Assembly (NCBI RefSeq): GCF_022458985.1
Contig: NC_061771.1
Span: 14,609,001-14,673,000, forward strand
Origin: Mugil cephalus
Lineage: Eukaryota > Chordata > Actinopteri > Mugiliformes > Mugilidae
Reading direction: 5' to 3'
DNA length: 64,000 nucleotides
The notes beneath the pieces were generated by a model. That model searched no databases. It was given only the letters and a program-made list of their open reading frames with translations, and was not told the DNA's origin. How positions within the stretch are numbered: position 1 is the stretch's first letter; every line of letters begins with the position of its first letter. This document shows, one piece after another, positions 47,921 to 59,000 of this stretch. The position numbers were made by a program, and so were the translations under genes.

Positions 47921-47972
47921 ATACACACACGCGCGCACACAAACACACACACACACACGAACACACACACAC
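47921..47972. repeat. CA-rich microsatellite
   Basis: Imperfect CA/CG dinucleotide run with several interruptions, in the convergent gap. Confidence 0.9.
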
Positions 47973-48049
47973 CCTGTGTTCCCTTCACACCACTACTGAA
48001 CCCCCGCCCTAGGCCCCCGCCTGCCACGCACCCAGCTGACATGTATCCC

Positions 48050-50393
48050 TCATGCTCATGCAGTTGTATTATTGCTCTGACACGTTAGCTGAGAATGGGC
48101 TCTGGCCAGTTGTAAATGTGTATATACAAGTGTATCAGAAAGTGGGAATGAAGTGTCTAGGCTGCGGCACGTACCAGTGTAAAGAGACATCTTTTCTATA
48201 ATTTTCAAGTTATCTCTGCATGCGTTTTTCCCCGTCTGGTTTTTTTCGTTTAGACAAACTCATTCAGGTTGTGTTGGTGTATCGTGTCAGACGATTTTCC
48301 TGATAGCAAATTAGAATCCCAGAGAAAGTGGGCACGCCCCTCTTACATCTTTACATGGCCTTGCAGTTGGTCACAGGAAGGATCAGACTGCTGCTTGTCT
48401 ATAAAAGGCTGTGAATATTGAATATTGTTGTCTATTAAACCTGATACGCGTTCCTTGTCTTTGGTAGTAAATTACTGTGTAGAGGTCAAACAACGAAGCT
48501 CCCTTTGGTGATTTCTGTTTAATTTGACTGATTTATGTGCATCACTGCATGCTCACGTCCCTGATGAAGTAGGAGTTTGATTGTTTATGTAGAAGTATTT
48601 GATCATAGTTTTCATTTAAACTCTTTAAACTCTTTAAGCATCCATAATTTAGTGTTTCAGTGAAACCGGCCAATAACTTGTGAGGTTGCAAATGTACAAA
48701 AGACCTCACAAACAGTTTAATCTGGAAGAATAATGATGTGTCAGCTCTGCATGAATGAATTAGTCCAGATGATGCAGATGATGTAATTTGTGACTTCACT
48801 TGAGTTTACAAGTTAATATCTAATTATAGTACAATAACGTTGAGGGAAACGCAAATTATTTACTTGTGAAAAAAGTGACAAAACTCCATCTGAGTGTAAG
48901 ATTAGCATAGAATTACACAGCAACTCACGAGCACAGATCCTAACACTGACATTCAGGGTTTTCTCTAAGATGTGATAACTCAGTGCAGGTGGAGTTCACC
49001 TGAATGTGGTTTGCACAGAAATGACTGAAAGTAAATCTGAAAAAAAAAAAATGACCTCTCTGATCTACGTATGATAATCCATGACACCAACAGTGAGCAA
49101 TTCAAACTTCAGTTACATGTCATTCAGTTTTTTTTACTCACAGCTATTCTCCTTTCTTTTAAAGCATATGGTGATTTGGATAAACCTGCATTTGTTTGGT
49201 TATAAACGGATGTAACTTGAACAACAACTTCACACGTGTATATACACCGAGTAGATATTCTCAAGAAATGCCAGAAACAGCTTGTTTAACATATAAGGAA
49301 TGACCAACATTCACGAACTGTAACATTATAAGAGCAATTAGCATTTATGACTGATTAAGAATAACTTGATGTGAGGTGTCACTAACTGGAATAGTTTCCT
49401 GTGACACTTATCAACCCTGAGAATAAACCATGTAAACAAACTCGTCTCACACCATCGAAATAGCCCGCCGATGTGTAATGCAGGGAAAAGCTCTCGGGCC
49501 ATGGCTGAAAATCTAATCTCGCGGCAAGTCCTGCCGAGCTCAGTGGAGTCGGGTTACCTGTCATGAAGCTACTGCATGTCTATTAACACTGACGTGCCGA
49601 CGCCAGACTGGAGCGCTGCTTTAACGTTTGCATCGGAAAAATTAAATGAATGGACCATAGAGGTCAACGCAAGACACCTGATAATGTGAAGCTCTGAGAC
49701 TCATTTTGGTTTGTTTCATTGACATACACAACTAACAGTATTCTTCCATCCGTCCTCAATAACATCACACTAAGTTGGTTTGTCTGTAAAAACAGATATT
49801 TATGATGTATCATCCAGGGGGAGTTCTGCTGGATTCAATGAGTGTATAAAAATTACATTTCTTGTTTTCTTAAACTAAAATTTATAAATGCGTCCTGTTA
49901 ATATTGAGCAAACCAGCAAATCATCACAAATGAGCTAGAGGTCCACCATCATGTTTGACATTTTCACTTGAAAAGCTGCTTGAACTTTAAAGCGCAATAA
50001 CCCCCTGAAACCCTCTGTCCTCACGTTAAGTTTTATTTTTGTTGCAGCTTCTTATTCTGCTTCATTTAAACTTTTGTCCTCATAACTAGATGCTAGTTGG
50101 TATAAGAACATGATAAAGAGCCTTTAACTAGATTCATTCTGCAGCTGATCATGTGACAAAAGCGCAAAAATGTGCAAAACCTCATCAAATTTATCATTTG
50201 AAACCTGTTTATTCATCTGTATTAACTTTTCTAGTTTAATATGACGCGCAAATGCAACAAATTCTATCAATTGTACCGAGTTTTAACTTCTGTAATTAGC
50301 AAATACTCGTTTGAGAACATTGGGTAATCATTATTTGTAAATCTGTCCTTGCACAACCATGTCCAGTTTTATATTTTGTTAAATATTGGTGAC
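48050..50393. other. intergenic, c4orf54 side
   Basis: AT-rich; no gene or transposon recognised. A second isolated TATAAAAG occurs at 48400-48407 without other promoter signs. Part of this stretch may be c4orf54 3' UTR if its transcript is longer than the first polyadenylation signal suggests. Confidence 0.55.
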
Positions 50394-50399
50394 TTTATT
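50394..50399 (-). terminator. possible c4orf54 polyadenylation signal
   Basis: AATAAA on the minus strand, about 460 bases after the c4orf54 stop. It is the first exact hexamer I find; weakly supported, because the 3' UTR may be spliced (a donor-like site lies at 50828-50833). Confidence 0.35.
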
Positions 50400-50827
50400 A
50401 TAATATACAGTGAATTAATTCATGTCCACATATGAGGACATCATTTTCCCCCAAAAAAACTACTTTGTCATGTTTTCATGAACTTTTTTTTTAATTGATT
50501 TCAATTAATTCTGAGCATTATTTAAATTGTAATCATGAATAATAATAATATTTAAATGTATACTACTCATTGTTCTACACACTATAGTTTATCAGATGAA
50601 CTAAAGTGAATTACAAACTAGTATTTAGTTCAGACAGTTTTTCCCAGTCCAATAGACTCAAGCTCAAATGTATTTAATCCAGTTTTGAAATAAAATGTAT
50701 TTAATCATTGAATTATGAATGAAAGCTAATTTTCGCTCATTTTCACAGATGCACAAATGAAGAGGAGTAAAGAGAGCAGCGCTTCCTCTTCTGTCATACG
50801 TCCATCATTCACACAGACCCCGCGCTG

Positions 50828-50833
50828 ACTTAC
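50828..50833 (-). other. splice-donor-like GTAAGT just after c4orf54 stop
   Basis: On the minus strand GTAAGT begins 24 bases past the TGA (exon would end CATTCAT). A consensus donor this close to the stop would allow a 3' UTR intron without triggering nonsense-mediated decay. No acceptor was identified. Confidence 0.35.
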
Positions 50834-50857
50834 ATGAATGAAGCGACGTCCTCTTGG

Positions 50858-53800
50858 TCACCGATGCTCCACTACAAAGCTCATCGTCGTTCCATCGAAG
50901 GAGGGAGGGGCGATGATTCTTGGACCTTGTTGCGTTGTGATGCTGATAACTGGCTTCCTCTCTGAGCCCATCGCGCTTCCTCTGGAGGTCACATGTCCCA
51001 TACTCACAGGTAGCTGCAGCGGCCTCTGTTGAGCTTCCCCCGTTGCGCTGTAATACGCGCTCTCGGCGCCTGTCGTGCCGCTTTCCAGCCGAGCACTTTT
51101 GCAGTTTTTCATATTTTCTCCGCCGGCGTCCTCGGAGTGGCACGGGGACTGCGGCAGCATTGCCTGGGCGGCTAGGGTGGGCGAGGGGATGAAGCCTGGG
51201 TAGATCATGTAGGTCGGGGCATACGCTCCTGGGCTGAGTGCCAGTGGAGATAAAGAAAGAGGCACGGGGGTGACAGGTGACACAGGTGAATGAGGCATGG
51301 GTACGTCCACGTACTGGCCCGTCTCTGGGTCGAACAGTCTCTTGGTGGTGGCCTGTATGGGAGTGTCCACCAAGTAATAATGTCCTGTGGTGGGATCCAG
51401 AAGCATCTTGCGCTGGGTTTGCTGGCCCGTCTCTCCGGCAGAAGGTGTAGGTGACACAGTGGGGACAGATGGAGAGAAACACAACACCTGCTGCTGTTTC
51501 TGAGACCCTGCTGCTGCCTTTGAGTGATGATAGATGGATGTAGCTGGGTACTCCATGATTAATGGAGATCTTTTCTGCTCGGGGCCCTTGCTGTCACCTG
51601 CACTGGCTTTACTAGCGTTTGAATTCCCCTCCTTTGAGGCAGGCTCCCGGTTCAGCAGTTGGATTTCATTTTTGTAGCCCAGCCCTGGTATGGTTAAATA
51701 GTTCTCAGAGTCCGAGCTGCCCTGTGTGACAGTGGGATTAGTGGGACTCGTTTTGACCTTTCCCTGCTCCACCTGGCCATGTTTCTGTGGCTCTATTTTA
51801 ACCGACAGTGGAGCCGGCGGAGTCTTTGAACTTCTGATAGTGGATGATGTTTGCAGTGCGGAACTTTGTGCGGCCGCGTCCGAGTTCACGCTGGTCTTAT
51901 TGCCAAAATGAAGGACACTTTTGTTAGTAAATGTTTTGCTTTGCTGCGACTGCGTTTTAAAAGTGTCATTGTTGTAGGGGACGTGTATGATGTTCAGCTT
52001 TCCGCCTTCCGTGGCGTTTGTTAAAGGCTGAGGGATGTTTGCGTCCACCTCGTCCGCTCCCTGCTCCTCTCTGGCGATGAGCGACAACACGTGGCTGTCT
52101 GTGACGGGCTGTGGGGGTTGAGCCTTGCGCTTCCATTCATTTCTGTCAAAAACATAAAGCTGCTCCATTGTTTTGACTGCAGCTTTTAGTTTCTCCAGCG
52201 CGTCCTGCTTCGGCACTGTGGGCTCATTTCTCCTTTCGGCTGTCTCAGCTGGGAACTTGTCCTGCTTTTGTTTTGCCAGTTTGGTGTCAACATTAGGCTG
52301 AGCCTCAGACTGGTCAGGATACCCCTGCTTGGGTACAACAGGTCCCACTCTGCTGGTCGTACAGTGCGATGGTGCTGTTTCAGGTGGGGCGCTGGCTTCC
52401 ACTTGGTTCTGTGAAGCAGCAGTTGTCTGAGATTTTGTGTTTGTTTTGACAGAGTTGCATTTAATCACAATAGGAGATGGTAACGCATGTTTGACCGGCT
52501 CCATTTTGGATTTTTCCTCAAGCTTATCGGACGCTGTGGAACATTTATTATCACTTTTGTCCAGCGAAACAAAACGATATGAGCTTTTTACTAATTTGCG
52601 CACATCTCTGACGTGATATATCGGTGTTTGGAACTTGCATTTGGTGTCCCTTATGTCTCTAACCGTGAAGTTCGGAACCTTATCTGCTGCAGACAAAATG
52701 TGGCATTTGGTGTCGTCAGCTGTCCTAAACGTGTTGACATTGTAACTTATCTTCGGGGTTAATAAATTGGCAATATTCAGAGTACAGCCTTTGTTTTCCT
52801 TCACACTTCTCAGGCGTATTTTTATCTCTGGGGTTTTTCCTCCTTTCACGTCTTCTGTGTTTACATGGTTGGCAGCTTTCAGCTCCTTTTCACATTTCTG
52901 TGAGCCAGCAGGGGCAACAGTTAGAGACGTTTGCCTCCTTACATCTTGTGCAAATTCCTCCTCCTTTTTTGAGTGAAGTTGGCAGCTTGGAACAAAAAGC
53001 AGTTTTGTCAGCATGCTGCTGGTATCTAAACCTTCCTGTGCTGCAGTCTGTGTGTCACCTGCAGGTACTGATTCAGCCACCTTCACAGGCTCCGGCTCAT
53101 TGTCTTTCAGTGAATTAAACGCACTACTCTGACTCTGGACCAGGAGTGTTTTCTGTGGCTCCTCCTGTCCCTTTTCTGTATCATCCTGAGCTCTGTTGCC
53201 CCTTGTCTCGTCTGAAGGCCCACATGAACTGGGTCTGCCTCCCTCCAGCCGCTGATCTTCAGCGGAATTAACAGTGAATCCCGAGCCTGACTCTGAGGTC
53301 TGCCTTTGCAAGCCTCTCCCTTGACTGTTTTCTTTCCAGTCTTGGTCTTTCATCTGAAAACAGGGTGGGGAGACTGCAGGGTATGTGTCACAGATTTCAC
53401 CTCTTTCCATTTTGCGCTCCTGCTCGAACTGCATCTTTTTCGAAATCACGTTTTTTAACAGACTTGATGCAAATATTGCCCTTTTGTGCGTGTCTCCCAT
53501 GCTGTCTGTGTGGTGACACTGCATCTCACACCCCGACCTGGCAAACACAGCCCCGGCAACTTCACTGGATCGCGCCTTGTTTGAGCACCTGGGAGTCCTG
53601 ATTCCTTCGTGTGACTCCACATTACAGTGGAAATTCAACGTGACTGGCTGAACGGGGTCTCTCAGTTGGATTCTTTTACTTGACGACGATGCTTGCTGCG
53701 AGGTTGTTCTCTTGTTCAGAGCATACATTTTGGTTTGCGGAGCCTTTGTGGCAGACTTACCATGCTTCTTACTGGCCACGGTCTTGTTCATCTCCAGTGT

Positions 53801-55141
53801 CGCGCTTGACGTCTTGTGCGCAATTACGCTGCGCTCTCTCCCCCGAGATATGTTTCCATAATTCCAGTCTACGTATGCGGACCATTTATTTAGCCCGTAC
53901 TCCGAAACTGAGGACTCGCTGGAGGTGCTTAGATTAATGGCGTCGAAGTATGGACATGCCAAGCTGCGGAAAGATTTGGCGGTTAAATTACGCACCTCTT
54001 TATCAGCGTCATCCAACTCACTGATCGAGCTGGAGGCTCCGCTGGAATACTCATTAATATCTTTACGTCTCAGCTTGGTAGCAAGGTGCTGACGACCCGG
54101 AGCAGGGATGAAATATTGGGCTCTATCGCACAGGGGCCCCGCTCTGGTGCCAGAGCTCACAAAGGCGAAATTGCGAGTGTCTCCGAAATGTTTTGTGTAC
54201 CCACAGGTGCTGTTGACGCCAGCGTTGTCATTCACTGCCCTGGATGAAGTTTTTATTGATAAGTGAATTTTCCCCGCACGTGAATCTCCACTTTGGTTTT
54301 TGCACACACTTTCATCTGAGCTGGCGCATTTGTCCGAGTCACAAAGATCGCTCTCATCATGCTCAGTGCTGACAACTGCTCCACCAAGATTAGACTGCAC
54401 TTTCGCCTGGCTCCTGCCCTCCAGTATCAAAGTCCCCTCCTGGGTTTCATCGCTTTCAAAAGAGGCGTAATCCACAAAGGAATAGACCAGGTTGTCGTCT
54501 TCGAAATCCCAAGTCCCTCGCCCCAGGTCATAATCTACGTCGTGGTCGAGCTCGGTCAGCTGGATTTCGTGCGTCGTGATATAGTGGGACTCGTCCTCCA
54601 CGATGTCGGAGCCGCAGTGGTCGGACAGCACCGCGCTGGCGCCGTCATCAGACTCCGTCTTGCTGTTCAGATACATATCCGTGTACTGGAGCTCATCGCA
54701 CTCACTGCACACATGTTCACTGCAGTCAGCCGGCTCGAGCTCGGCCTTGTGCCGCTTCTCATTCTCAGAGTCCTGATCAGCGTTGGGAAGTTTGGTCAGA
54801 GTTTCCAAAGCCGGCTCTAACGATACAGGCCCGGGGTCGGGGTCGGTGTCCCTCTTGTCCTCCGACTGCTCTTCCACACTTGAAATGATCTCCCTTTCAT
54901 GCTTCCCTTGCTTTGAGCCGTCGCATTTGATGACAGACAGCTGGTTTCCCTCACCGGTGAAAGTCACTTTCACCGTTTTCGGGCCGTCCGGTTTCATGTC
55001 CAGATCCACATAGTTGGACTCGTCGCTGTTCGTCTTGGTGCCGTGGTCCTTGCTGTCGTCCTTATCCTTGTCGTACGTGAGCAGCTTCCTGTGAAGTCCG
55101 GTGTCATCTCGGTAAGTGAGAGTTTTCTCCGCTGCTTCCAT
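50858..55141 (-). CDS. c4orf54: C4orf54 homologue, intronless large disordered protein
   Basis: One uninterrupted frame of 1427 codons plus TGA. I start it at the ATG at 55141 (MEAAEKTLTYRDD); the frame extends five codons further only to a TTG. The protein is acidic and Ser/Thr-rich with no membrane segment or signal peptide, and looks largely disordered. Near residues 1244-1283 it has the tandem signature RKMLLDPTTGHYYLVDTP and KRLFDPETGQYVDVPMP (DPxTGxY twice), which I recognise as the DUF4585-type region shared by C4orf54 and PROB1. A Pro-rich segment (SPVSPVTPVPLSLSPLALSP) follows. The position beside mttp matches human 4q23, where C4orf54 neighbours MTTP; this supports C4orf54 over PROB1. 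Human C4orf54 is longer (about 1.8k residues). Molecular function is not established. Confidence 0.85.
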   Translation of the reverse strand: MEAAEKTLTYRDDTGLHRKLLTYDKDKDDSKDHGTKTNSDESNYVDLDMKPDGPKTVKVTFTGEGNQLSVIKCDGSKQGKHEREIISSVEEQSEDKRDTDPDPGPVSLEPALETLTKLPNADQDSENEKRHKAELEPADCSEHVCSECDELQYTDMYLNSKTESDDGASAVLSDHCGSDIVEDESHYITTHEIQLTELDHDVDYDLGRGTWDFEDDNLVYSFVDYASFESDETQEGTLILEGRSQAKVQSNLGGAVVSTEHDESDLCDSDKCASSDESVCKNQSGDSRAGKIHLSIKTSSRAVNDNAGVNSTCGYTKHFGDTRNFAFVSSGTRAGPLCDRAQYFIPAPGRQHLATKLRRKDINEYSSGASSSISELDDADKEVRNLTAKSFRSLACPYFDAINLSTSSESSVSEYGLNKWSAYVDWNYGNISRGRERSVIAHKTSSATLEMNKTVASKKHGKSATKAPQTKMYALNKRTTSQQASSSSKRIQLRDPVQPVTLNFHCNVESHEGIRTPRCSNKARSSEVAGAVFARSGCEMQCHHTDSMGDTHKRAIFASSLLKNVISKKMQFEQERKMERGEICDTYPAVSPPCFQMKDQDWKENSQGRGLQRQTSESGSGFTVNSAEDQRLEGGRPSSCGPSDETRGNRAQDDTEKGQEEPQKTLLVQSQSSAFNSLKDNEPEPVKVAESVPAGDTQTAAQEGLDTSSMLTKLLFVPSCQLHSKKEEEFAQDVRRQTSLTVAPAGSQKCEKELKAANHVNTEDVKGGKTPEIKIRLRSVKENKGCTLNIANLLTPKISYNVNTFRTADDTKCHILSAADKVPNFTVRDIRDTKCKFQTPIYHVRDVRKLVKSSYRFVSLDKSDNKCSTASDKLEEKSKMEPVKHALPSPIVIKCNSVKTNTKSQTTAASQNQVEASAPPETAPSHCTTSRVGPVVPKQGYPDQSEAQPNVDTKLAKQKQDKFPAETAERRNEPTVPKQDALEKLKAAVKTMEQLYVFDRNEWKRKAQPPQPVTDSHVLSLIAREEQGADEVDANIPQPLTNATEGGKLNIIHVPYNNDTFKTQSQQSKTFTNKSVLHFGNKTSVNSDAAAQSSALQTSSTIRSSKTPPAPLSVKIEPQKHGQVEQGKVKTSPTNPTVTQGSSDSENYLTIPGLGYKNEIQLLNREPASKEGNSNASKASAGDSKGPEQKRSPLIMEYPATSIYHHSKAAAGSQKQQQVLCFSPSVPTVSPTPSAGETGQQTQRKMLLDPTTGHYYLVDTPIQATTKRLFDPETGQYVDVPMPHSPVSPVTPVPLSLSPLALSPGAYAPTYMIYPGFIPSPTLAAQAMLPQSPCHSEDAGGENMKNCKSARLESGTTGAESAYYSATGEAQQRPLQLPVSMGHVTSRGSAMGSERKPVISITTQQGPRIIAPPSFDGTTMSFVVEHR

Positions 55142-55243
55142 TTGGTACGGTCTCAACCGTCAGGTGGTCCTCGTTTATGATGTTATCCTGACACAGGACG
55201 GAAAACTCTGCAGGCTGGAGCCACGGAGGACGGACGGCGAGGA

Positions 55244-55247
<4 letters not shown>

Positions 55248-55325
<78 letters not shown>
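55248..55325. repeat. GA dinucleotide tract in the c4orf54 leader
   Basis: About 39 GA units (78 bases). On the c4orf54 sense strand it is a pure CT tract, 107 bases before the ATG and downstream of the TATA-like box, hence probably in the 5' UTR. Confidence 0.95.
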
Positions 55326-55328
<3 letters not shown>

Positions 55329-55497
55329 GGGAGTTCCAATGAAAATCCCATTATGGTTTCCCTGATGTGACTCTCAGGCTGGAGCAGCTTTTATTTCACC
55401 GTCTTCTTAAACTAACATAAAAAGTCACTTTCAGCACCTTCCGCTGAAGAACAGCTCCTCTCTACCTCTCTAGAGTTTTATCCCTGTAAACAGGAGC

Positions 55498-55505
55498 TTT
55501 TTATA
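55498..55505 (-). promoter_or_regulatory. TATA-like box of c4orf54
   Basis: CTATAAAAAGC on the minus strand, about 360 bases before the ATG; a start site would fall near 55470. No other promoter element is obvious; inference from position. Confidence 0.45.
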
Positions 55506-55597
55506 GAACTTCATTTCTGTTGTGTTGTTCTTGTGTTTTACTATCCCCGTTTGCATGACAGTTAATGATTACATATATAAAAAACAACTTATTTTAC

Positions 55598-56035
55598 AAT
55601 AATAATGATAATGAGAATAACCTTTATTCTTATGGCACTTTTCAAATCAACATTACAAAGATCTTCATGGAAACTTTGAAAATATGCAATTTTAAAAACA
55701 GGCACATAAAACAAAGTTAATAAAAGCAGAGCAGTTGAATGTAAAACAGTAAATAAACACAACATAATATAGTTAAAAACGTAAAGTTAAAATCTCAATT
55801 GGAACTTGCTCACAAGTAAAACCAGGAAAGGCTCTCTCTGATAAAAGTGTGTCTTAACTAGAGATTTAAAAGAGATCATAGAGTCAGTTGACCTGATTTC
55901 CTCTGGCAGATCCTTCCACAGCTGTGGAGCCCCGACTGCAAATGCCCTTTTGTCACCTTTTGGTCTAAGATCTAATTTTTTATTCCAGATGCACCTAAAA
56001 TACACCATGAAGCAGTTTACAGCAAGAAACCATGT
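55598..56035 (-). mobile_element. L2/Rex1-group LINE 3' end
   Basis: The minus strand reads KRAFAVGAPQLWKDLPEEIRS and then MISFKSLVKTHFYQ, the conserved C-terminus of L2-like LINE polyproteins (AP-LWNSLP, SFKS-LKTHLF). It then runs into AAAAGTGCCATAAGAATAAAG and ends in ATTATC/ATT units, the usual L2-type tail. 5' truncated, about 440 bp. Confidence 0.8.
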
Positions 56036-59000
56036 TTTTGGTCAAATGTAGAGAAATGAAAGAAATTATAAATAAAAACCAAGCATGAGAAAAACTTGAG
56101 TAAACCTACTGTGAACATGCTCCTTTATTTATTAGCTAATATAAAAGTGGACAAAACATACAAATGCTAAATGATACAGAGTGTGAATCAGAGCTTGAGC
56201 ATGTTCAGTAAGGAGTAGTGTAGAGGGGAAAATCTAATCTTTAAAGTGCAGCTGTAAAACATAGCACATTAAAATAATGAAGTGGAGCGACACAACTATT
56301 CAAAGTGGATAAATACACATTAATGTTAAAGTTGGCACAGTGAGCAAAGTTCCAAATCGTTGCGTTGGGCAAAAACGCAACGTGATACGAGGCCAGAAAG
56401 TAAGAGGCACCCACTTAAGAGACCGAATCTGTCGTGTTTTCCCCAACTTGATGGCTACATAATAATGAATAATGGCACATGTGAGCTCCACTCACATTGT
56501 AGGGACAAGACTGCTTTCAACGCTTTGCCCACTCACTGAAACAGCTGTCTACATGATGGAGAGAGGTATTCACCATCAGCTGGTGCCTGTCAGCTAAAAG
56601 TATTAATTCCATTCATTCATGTGCAGCTACTATGAGATGAGTACCGTGGGCTTGTTGGAAGAAAAGTGGAGTTTTTTTTTTAACAGTAGTAGTTGTCATC
56701 TGCAGGGTCGACTGCAGATCCCATTCATTTGCATGATAATCAGCCATTTTCTTTTCCAAACGTCTGTGTGTACGTGTTGAAGACACAAGTGTTTTTTTCT
56801 GGACAGGGCCCCAGGTTGGTGGTATGCGGCGGGGAGGGGTTGGGCCAACAGTTGCTCCATGTGGAGGGCACACTGACAGCACTATCAAGGACAGAGGCCA
56901 CCAGTATCAAGCCTTTGTCACCCTCAAATCCCACTGTTACCCTTGGACTCACTAATGCCCTGCAGACACTTTGAAAAGAATCTGTTTTTGGCGCAGAGGT
57001 GGAAGCGACCTTTGTGCATTTCGCACAAGTACCTAGCTTTTTGCTTTACTGTTTCCATTATACAACACTTTATATGCCTCCTCGACTGCGTGTCAGTAGG
57101 AATTAACTACATTCGTTTGACAGCTGTCGTGCCTTTTCGGTTAAGCTTTTACATGAAAACAAATGTGATATTAGACACATGAGACGCTTATAAAATTGTC
57201 CTCGGCCCTTTTAGCTCGTGACCGCTTATAAAAAAGGAGTTCCTCATTGGACTCCCTGTCAGATTTCACATTCAGTGCTCCTGATACTAAAATAGCTGTA
57301 TATATAGTGGTAGTATAATGCCATCTGGGGCAACTACAATCTGTGAAATGCTAATAATCTAGTAGTGTAGTATGTAAAGGGGAGGCTAATCTTTTCATGC
57401 AGTGCTCCTTTCACTTCTGCTTTTGAATCATTTATCTCATGAATTAGTTAAATCTAACATTTCTGTTCCAATTTCAGTTCAACATTAGGAGATGATCGGA
57501 AGTTCACCTGCACGAAACTTCAGAAAACCATCCGTGCGGACGTGTCGGATGAAGAAAAACAGTTCTCACATGGTGCTTTTTCTCTGAAATACATCACAGG
57601 TTGGACTGACACACACAAAGCTGATAAATTTAGGTAGCTATTTAAAATGGGGACACCGCTCACGCAAGCATGCTGAGATCAGTTTCTTACAGTGGCTACA
57701 TTAAAACAGCAGGTGTTAAATCATGAGCACCATTAATCAGCGCTATCAACGAAACCACGCGGGGACCTTTTCAACCCTCGCTCTCAAACTCAGACATCAG
57801 ACGCTGATGCAGAACAGGCAGAATTGATACACAATATGTGCATCCCGGGCCACTAAAAATAGCCGGCTGACAGTGAGGGATGATTTGAACTGTAACACAC
57901 CGAATTTTCCTGTGTTAACGAGCGCTGATTTAACGGGGACAGACTTTCAGAGACGGTTGTTTGTCTGCCGACGTGTTTGTGCCTGAGCCACTCAGGAGAA
58001 CTCGATAGACAGTGATAGGTTTATGGAGCCTGGAGTCTGTCACTTGGATAGATTCGCACGTTATTTATGACAAAAATGTTATTATTAACCCACACCTCTG
58101 CAAAGTCCTGCCAACTAGCAAGAGCTGGACTGACGGTGGACATCTTTAAATTTAAGTGATCAGCTGTCATGGAAAAAGTGTAATTATATATACTCAAATC
58201 TACATAAGGAAATGCACAATTTGAATTGAAATAATTTCCCTGTTACAGTTTAGAATAAAATTATAGCCAAAATTAAAATTTTTACACAATTTATTCACAT
58301 AGTATATTCATAAAAAATATACTTTATTGCTGAAATAAGACTTTCATTTCTGTGTTTGGAAATAAAGCAACTTAAAAAAATCACAAAAAGCTCCTTTCCC
58401 ATCCTCTCATAATTAAAACACTACATGATAAATAGTGTATAAGTAAATGTAAAGTTTTGTCAAGCTAAAGCACATGTGACACGTTGTTATAATTATTATT
58501 ACTATTATTGTGGCTAGTCAGAACTGAAGACGATCATACTGAGATGTATTTTATGAGAAAATGACACAATTTATGGAATTTGAAAAGTAACCAGTGACTA
58601 CATTTACCCCAGAAACATTGTACTGAATTGTATGAAGCATAACCAGCAAGTACTTTTACTTGTAAGTAAGAGAAAGCTGAAATAAAATGACAATTTAAAA
58701 GTGATACACAGCAGAGGTCAAAGAGCCGAGAAGAGTCTGTATTAGAGGGGCAGAGAAGTTCTCCCGTCACATAAAACGTTTACGAGCCAGTCATGGATTT
58801 CAGTTGTTCACTTGATGAACTATTAAACCAAAGGATAAAACTGCACGCCGACGCCATATTACTAAACAAATAAAAATCAGTTATATGTTGAAATAATATT
58901 GATCACAAACTGGCCCGTTGTAAAACGTCACATGGTTTGTGCGTCCGTCCCGATGACTTTCTGACACTTAGGGCCGAGGCCTGTGCAGCTTCTCAGAGGG

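Noticed and set aside
48400..48407. Second TATAAAAG in the convergent gap
   Set aside because: No CCAAT or GC-box context and no frame after it; expected by chance in AT-rich DNA.
50805..51482. 225-codon minus-strand open frame
   Set aside because: Lies entirely over the c4orf54 C-terminal coding region in another frame; composition-driven shadow.
55142..55156. Upstream extension of the c4orf54 frame beginning RPYQ
   Set aside because: The extra five codons start at TTG, not ATG; the first ATG is at 55141, so the gene is called from there.
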